A DNA stretch of 8,549 bases from Kiritimatiellia bacterium (GTDB lineage Bacteria; Verrucomicrobiota; Kiritimatiellia; SLAD01): positions 1 through 8,549 of the forward strand of contig SKZA01000152.1 of assembly GCA_007127595.1 (NCBI GenBank), written 5' to 3'. Made by a program: the position numbers and the translations under genes. Each line of letters opens with the position of its first letter. Position 1 is the stretch's first letter. The notes beneath the pieces were generated by a model that saw only the letters and a program-made list of their open reading frames with translations, was not told where the DNA came from and did no database searches. This document shows, piece after piece, positions 5,371 to 8,549 of the stretch.

Positions 5371-6866
5371 GGGATCATCCTCCCCATCATGCGCGGGAAC
5401 GGAATCGTTTCGCGGATATGGCGCAGGCCGCATATCCAGGCGACGGTCCGTTCCACACCGAGTCCGAACCCGCCGTGCGGTACGCTGCCGTAGCGGCGCA
5501 GATCCAAATACCATTCGTACGGCGCCGGGTCCATCCCTTCGGCGCGCATGCGCGCGAGCAACGCGTCCACATCATCTTCGCGTTGGCTGCCGCCGACGAT
5601 TTCGCCGTACCCTTCCGGCGCAATCACGTCGAGGTTCAAAACGACGCGCGGATCGTCCGGTTTGGGTTTCATATAGAAGGCTTTCACGTCCTTCGGATAT
5701 TCCGTGATGATGACGGGCTTCTCGAAGTGTCGCGAGAGGATCGTTTCCTCGTCCCCGCCCAGGTCGCGGCCCCACTCGAACGCGCGCGCGTCCTCGATAT
5801 GTTGCGGACGGTTTCGCAAATCGGTGTCCAGTTCGCGAATCTTGTCGCGCAAGGCGAGGATTTGTTGGTCGAGTTTGTCCTGTTGCCATCCTTTTCGCGC
5901 CGCTTCGCGTTCCTGTTCCGTGCGGGCCAGTTCGTCCTGCAACTTTTTCAGGCGCGTGCGGTCACGTTCCAGTTCGGACATGAGACGTTCATGCACCTCG
6001 TCGCTGTGCAGGAGATCCACCGCTTCCGTGTACGTGATGCGCGGGAACGGCGGCGCAATCCGTTCGAGGGGCGCGGTGTCACGGCCGGCGCTTTCCAGGT
6101 CGGTGCGACAATGCGTAAGCGCGGATTGCACGATATGCGTGATAAACGCTTCCGCCAAGTCGGTCAGGTCCGGCAATTCGGCAAAGGCGATTTCCGGTTC
6201 GATCATCCAGAATTCGGCCAGATGCCGGCGCGTCTTGGATTTTTCGGCGCGGAACGTAGGGCCGAAACAATAGACTTTGCCCAAGGCCATGGCGGCGGTT
6301 TCCAGATAAAGCTGGCCGGTTTGCGCCAGGTAGACTTCCTCGTCGAAGAAGTTGACAGGGAACAACGTGCCCGCGCCTTCCGCCGCGCCGGGTTGCAGGA
6401 GTGGCGTATCGATGAGGGTGAATCCGCGTTCGTCGAAGAATTCGCGCATGGCTCGGATGAGGCGATGGCGAATTCGGAGAATCGCCGACTGACGCGGCGT
6501 GCGGAACCAGAGGTGGCGATGGTTCATGAGAAAATCCACGCCGTGCGCCTTGCGTGTAATCGGGTAATCCTTTGCAAGTTGGATGGGGCGCACCTCCGCC
6601 ACGAGCAACTCGTAGCCGCCGGGCGCGCGCTCGTCTTTACGAACGGTTCCTGTTATGTGCAGGGACGATTCCTGGCTGAGTTCGTTCGCGTGTGCAAACG
6701 CGTCCGCGGTTTCCGCTTCGACGACGCATTGGCACAGGCCGGTGCCGTCGCGCACCAGCAGAAACGCCACTTTCCCGCCGGACCGTTTACCGTAGAGCCA
6801 GCCGCGCAGGGTCACGCGCTGATCCACGTGTTCGGAGAGGGATAGAATGTCCACCATTGTGCTCAT
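5367..6866 (-). CDS. asnS: Asparaginyl-tRNA synthetase with coiled-coil insertion
   Basis: 499 residues from ATG 6866 (MSTMVDILSLSEHV...); ATGs at 6875 and 6857 are alternatives and none has a clear Shine-Dalgarno. The frame stays open upstream to 7430, but that part is repeat-derived and lacks family sequence. Seen: an N-terminal OB-fold anticodon-binding domain (about 10-100), class II motif 1 near 133-157 (IRAMREFFDERGFTLIDTP), EGAGTLF at 163-169, motif 2 at about 198-225 with FRAEKS and HLAEFWMIEPE (the AsnRS signature distinguishing it from AspRS), IVGGSQRED at 423-431, and motif 3 GGFGLGVERTVAWICG at 465-480. It charges tRNA-Asn with asparagine in the cytoplasm. Odd: about 74 residues (287-360) of highly charged heptad-like sequence are inserted between ITYTEAVDLL and FEWGRDLG, where E. 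coli has a short linker. First gene of the five-gene run. Confidence 0.95.
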   Translation of the reverse strand: MSTMVDILSLSEHVDQRVTLRGWLYGKRSGGKVAFLLVRDGTGLCQCVVEAETADAFAHANELSQESSLHITGTVRKDERAPGGYELLVAEVRPIQLAKDYPITRKAHGVDFLMNHRHLWFRTPRQSAILRIRHRLIRAMREFFDERGFTLIDTPLLQPGAAEGAGTLFPVNFFDEEVYLAQTGQLYLETAAMALGKVYCFGPTFRAEKSKTRRHLAEFWMIEPEIAFAELPDLTDLAEAFITHIVQSALTHCRTDLESAGRDTAPLERIAPPFPRITYTEAVDLLHSDEVHERLMSELERDRTRLKKLQDELARTEQEREAARKGWQQDKLDQQILALRDKIRELDTDLRNRPQHIEDARAFEWGRDLGGDEETILSRHFEKPVIITEYPKDVKAFYMKPKPDDPRVVLNLDVIAPEGYGEIVGGSQREDDVDALLARMRAEGMDPAPYEWYLDLRRYGSVPHGGFGLGVERTVAWICGLRHIRETIPFPRMMGRMIP

Positions 6867-6956
6867 GCCGGACATACACTTTAAGAGTCGTTCGCCGATT
6901 TGGCTAGCGGAATGGCGTATGCGCATGGCCAATCGCGTTTTCTCCCTCATGCCGCC

Positions 6957-6984
6957 GGGATCACACTTCGATAAGTGTGATCCC
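6957..6984. repeat. Perfect 12-bp hairpin, 4-nt loop
   Basis: GGGATCACACTT at 6957-6968 and its exact reverse complement at 6973-6984 flank the loop CGAT. It sits 3 nt before the covarying hairpin pair and seems part of the same composite element. There is no T-run on either side, and both flanking genes point away from it, so a terminator role is unlikely. Confidence 0.85.
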
Positions 6985-7059
6985 ACGGGAGGACGACACG
7001 GAGGTCGTCCCTCCAGTAGCCATCCGTGATCATCTGGAGGGACGGGCGCTGTCCCGTCC
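6985..7059. repeat. Two inverted copies of a hairpin element (REP/MITE-like)
   Basis: Copy 1 reads on the minus strand (7016 to 6991) and copy 2 on the plus strand (7034 to 7059). Both begin CTGGAGGGACG and end CGTCC, and both are 26 bp. Each folds as a 7-bp stem with a 6-nt loop: GGACGAC/GTCGTCC at 6991-6997/7004-7010, and GGACGGG/CCCGTCC at 7040-7046/7053-7059. The two stem positions that differ are changed on both sides, so pairing is kept. The copies also pair with each other through GTCCCTCCAG (7007-7016) and CTGGAGGGAC (7034-7043). This is typical of dispersed palindromic repeats, but no second locus is visible here. Confidence 0.8.
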
Positions 7060-7276
7060 GGGAAGGATTCCGATGACGCAGAGAACGACATGGAATTCAT
7101 TTCTGCAAGGATCTCTCTATTCAGCATCAGGCGTTTGGCCGTGAAGCATCGCGTGTACTTCCGGATGGATCGGCTATGATGGGAAATAGCGTGTTCGCGC
7201 GAATTTGGCCTTTCTTCGGGGATGGGGCTGGCGTATGCTGGCGTCCAATGCGCGGCACGAATAAAGGGGATGTTGC

Positions 7277-8254
7277 ATGAGCGAGAAGAAGCACTATTGG
7301 GTCGGCTTCGATCTGGGCGGGACAAAGATGCTGGCGGTGGTATATGACGCCAAGTTCTGCAAGGTCGGTTCCAAACGCGTGAAGACAAAGGGAAACGAGG
7401 GGATGGAGGCCGGCCTGGAGCGCATGACACAGGCGATTGCCGGCGCGCTGGATGAGGCGGGTGTCGCTCGTAAAGATCTCGGCGGGATCGGCGCGGGATG
7501 TCCGGGCCCGCTTGAGTTGGATAAGGGCGTGATCCTGCATGCGCCGAACCTGGGGTGGGACAATGTGCCCGTGAAGAAGACGTTGGAAAAGGCGTTCGGC
7601 TGCCCGGCGGTGATTGCGAATGACGTGGACGCGGGAACGTACGGCGAGTACCGGTTCGGCGCCGGCAAAGGCGCGCGCTGCGTATTGGGCGTGTTCCCGG
7701 GCACGGGTCTTGGAGGCGCGTGCATTTATGAAGGGAAGATCTTTCGCGGTCGCACGGGCTCGTGCATGGAGATCGGCCATTTCCCGGTCGATCCGCTCGG
7801 GCCGGTGGCGGCGCCGGGGCAATGGGGTTCGCTAGAATCGATGACTAGCCGTCTGGCGATCGCCGCGCAGGCGGCGCAGGCGGTGTACCGAGGCCAGGCG
7901 CCGGCCTTGCAGGCGCTGGGCGGGACGAGCATCGACAAGATCAAGAGCGGCGCGTTGGCGAAATCGATTGCCGCCGGCGACCAGGTGGTGGAAGAGATTG
8001 TCCGGCACGCGGCGCGCATATTGGGCACGACGGTGGCCGGCGTCGTGAATCTGTTGGCGCCGGACGTGTTGGTTCTTGGCGGCGGACTGGTCGAGGCGTT
8101 GTCGGACATCTACGTGGATGAAGTGCGCAAGACGATCAAGCGCAAGGCCTTGAAAGCGTATGCCGATGCCCTGACCATTGCGCCCGCGGAATTGGGCGAC
8201 GACGCCGGGGTCATGGGCGCGGCGGCGCTGGCGGCGGACGCGGCCTCGAAATAG
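7277..8254 (+). CDS. ROK-family sugar kinase (glucokinase-like) without the zinc-cysteine motif
   Basis: 325 residues, typical for ROK kinases without a DNA-binding domain. The start ATG has AAAGGGGA 7 nt upstream. Seen: phosphate-binding DLGGTK (12-17), GCPGPL (74-79), sugar-binding and catalytic ANDVDAGTYGE (114-124) with D116 as expected base, GTGLGGACIYEGKIFRG (142-158), EIGH (165-168), and the late glycine-rich LVLGGG (265-270) of the actin-like ATPase fold. Family role: ATP-dependent phosphorylation of a hexose such as glucose, N-acetylglucosamine or N-acetylmannosamine, in the cytoplasm. Odd: the CxCGxxGC zinc motif reads A178-x-P180-G-x-x-G-S185, with all three cysteines lost although H168 and E187 remain. 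The substrate cannot be told. It is followed after 53 nt by a Ppx/GppA gene on the same strand, so co-transcription is possible. Confidence 0.88.
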   Translation: MSEKKHYWVGFDLGGTKMLAVVYDAKFCKVGSKRVKTKGNEGMEAGLERMTQAIAGALDEAGVARKDLGGIGAGCPGPLELDKGVILHAPNLGWDNVPVKKTLEKAFGCPAVIANDVDAGTYGEYRFGAGKGARCVLGVFPGTGLGGACIYEGKIFRGRTGSCMEIGHFPVDPLGPVAAPGQWGSLESMTSRLAIAAQAAQAVYRGQAPALQALGGTSIDKIKSGALAKSIAAGDQVVEEIVRHAARILGTTVAGVVNLLAPDVLVLGGGLVEALSDIYVDEVRKTIKRKALKAYADALTIAPAELGDDAGVMGAAALAADAASK

Positions 8255-8307
8255 AATGCACATCAACTCCTCATCACAACCGAATATGAAGCGTTGCAAC
8301 GTACAGA

Positions 8308-8549
8308 ATGGAGCGGGCCTTGGCAGTAACGGATAAGAGCACAGCGACCACAGCCGCCACCCGGCCGGTGGCGGTCATCGACGTGGGCTCGTCGGCGATT
8401 CGCATGGAAATTGCGGAGATCGATGAGAAGGGACACGTGCGCAGTTTGGAGGCGCTGCAACATCCGGTGAACCTGGGCAAGGATACGTTCGCCTCGGGTT
8501 CAATCGAGTCGGAGACCATTGAGGAGTGCGTGGAGATCCTGAAAGGCTA
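8308..8549 (+). CDS. Ppx/GppA-family phosphatase, N-terminal part (cut by window end)
   Basis: 80 codons are visible before the window ends. Seen: PVAVIDVGSSAIRMEIAEID, the first phosphate-binding segment of the actin-like Ppx/GppA fold ('aaIDiGsnsirl.i.e'), followed by the expected strand, then PVNLGKDTF and a segment (SGSIESETIEECVEIL) matching the 'G.is.e.i......L' stretch of the family. Members hydrolyse inorganic polyphosphate or the (p)ppGpp precursor pppGpp in the cytoplasm; the two cannot be separated from this fragment. Start: ATG 8308 has no good Shine-Dalgarno. A TTG at 8320 (giving AVTDKST...) has GGAG 6 nt upstream and is a serious alternative. The gene lies 53 nt downstream of the ROK kinase, probably in the same transcript. 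Confidence 0.8.
   Translation, partial: MERALAVTDKSTATTAATRPVAVIDVGSSAIRMEIAEIDEKGHVRSLEALQHPVNLGKDTFASGSIESETIEECVEILKG

Larger units (their letters stand above)
6876..7276. other. Divergent intergenic region between asnS and the ROK kinase gene
   Basis: About 400 bp without a convincing gene. It holds the hairpin cluster at 6957-7059. The kinase-proximal part (7060-7276) contains a TATGAT box at 7175-7180 without a good -35, and a short direct repeat CTGGCGT at 7228-7234 and 7238-7244. Promoters for both flanking transcripts should be here, but I cannot place either with confidence. Confidence 0.6.

Noticed and set aside
5371..5514. N-terminal extension of the TIGR00725 protein by 48 residues
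   Set aside because: It overlaps the conserved end of asnS, and a strong Shine-Dalgarno precedes ATG 5370.
5361..6845. Long plus-strand open frame of 494 codons opposite asnS
   Set aside because: It lies entirely antisense to a well-supported AsnRS. Its product is arginine/phenylalanine-rich with no recognisable domain, as expected for the mirror frame of a GC-rich gene.
6957..7059. Transcription terminator or tRNA-like gene
   Set aside because: Flanking genes diverge from it, there is no T-run, and no cloverleaf or anticodon arm can be drawn.
6876..7430. N-terminal extension of AsnRS by about 185 residues
   Set aside because: The sequence is repeat-derived, lacks family similarity, and the OB-fold domain begins normally after ATG 6866.
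7127..7822. Minus-strand open frame of 231 codons opposite the ROK kinase
   Set aside because: Low-complexity, arginine/histidine-rich antisense frame; the plus strand carries a clear kinase.

Overview
The window comes from a GC-rich Gram-negative bacterium. Direct support is a signal-peptide protein with a beta-barrel-like tail, an MscS-type channel, DciA (DUF721) and RlmI. The intergenic hairpin elements (GGAGGGACG...CGTCC type) and the GTAAGAAGTAAAAC-type repeats remind me of sequences common in Kiritimatiellota/Verrucomicrobiota-like genomes. That placement is an impression, not proof. There is no phage, transposase, CRISPR or RNA gene that I can support.

Left part (1-1516): the 3' end of an MscS-family channel gene (+) converges on a dciA/DUF721 gene (-). 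Between them lies a repeat cluster whose two inverted arms each contain the last two codons and the stop of the flanking gene. To the right of dciA is a pair of tiny paralogous genes (-) with an ATGA stop/start overlap. They share a nearly identical 17-codon core.

Middle part (1704-6866, all -): five tightly packed genes, in transcription order asparaginyl-tRNA synthetase (asnS), a TIGR00725/LOG-like Rossmann protein, a family-2 O-methyltransferase, an exported probable outer-membrane protein, and an RlmI-type 23S rRNA methyltransferase. Junctions are overlaps of 4, 11 and 1 nt, then a 13-nt gap, so this looks like one operon. It joins translation functions (asnS, rlmI) with proteins of unknown physiological role.

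Right part (6876-8549): a roughly 400-bp divergent intergenic region holds a perfect 12-bp hairpin and two inverted copies of a hairpin element whose stems differ by compensatory base changes. It is followed on + by an ROK-family sugar kinase lacking the usual zinc-binding cysteines, and by the 5' end of a Ppx/GppA phosphatase gene cut by the window edge.

The most unusual features are the repeat that ends two convergent genes, the covarying hairpin pair, the small coupled paralogs, and the ROK protein without its cysteine motif. I do not see a clear new multi-gene defence or metabolic system.
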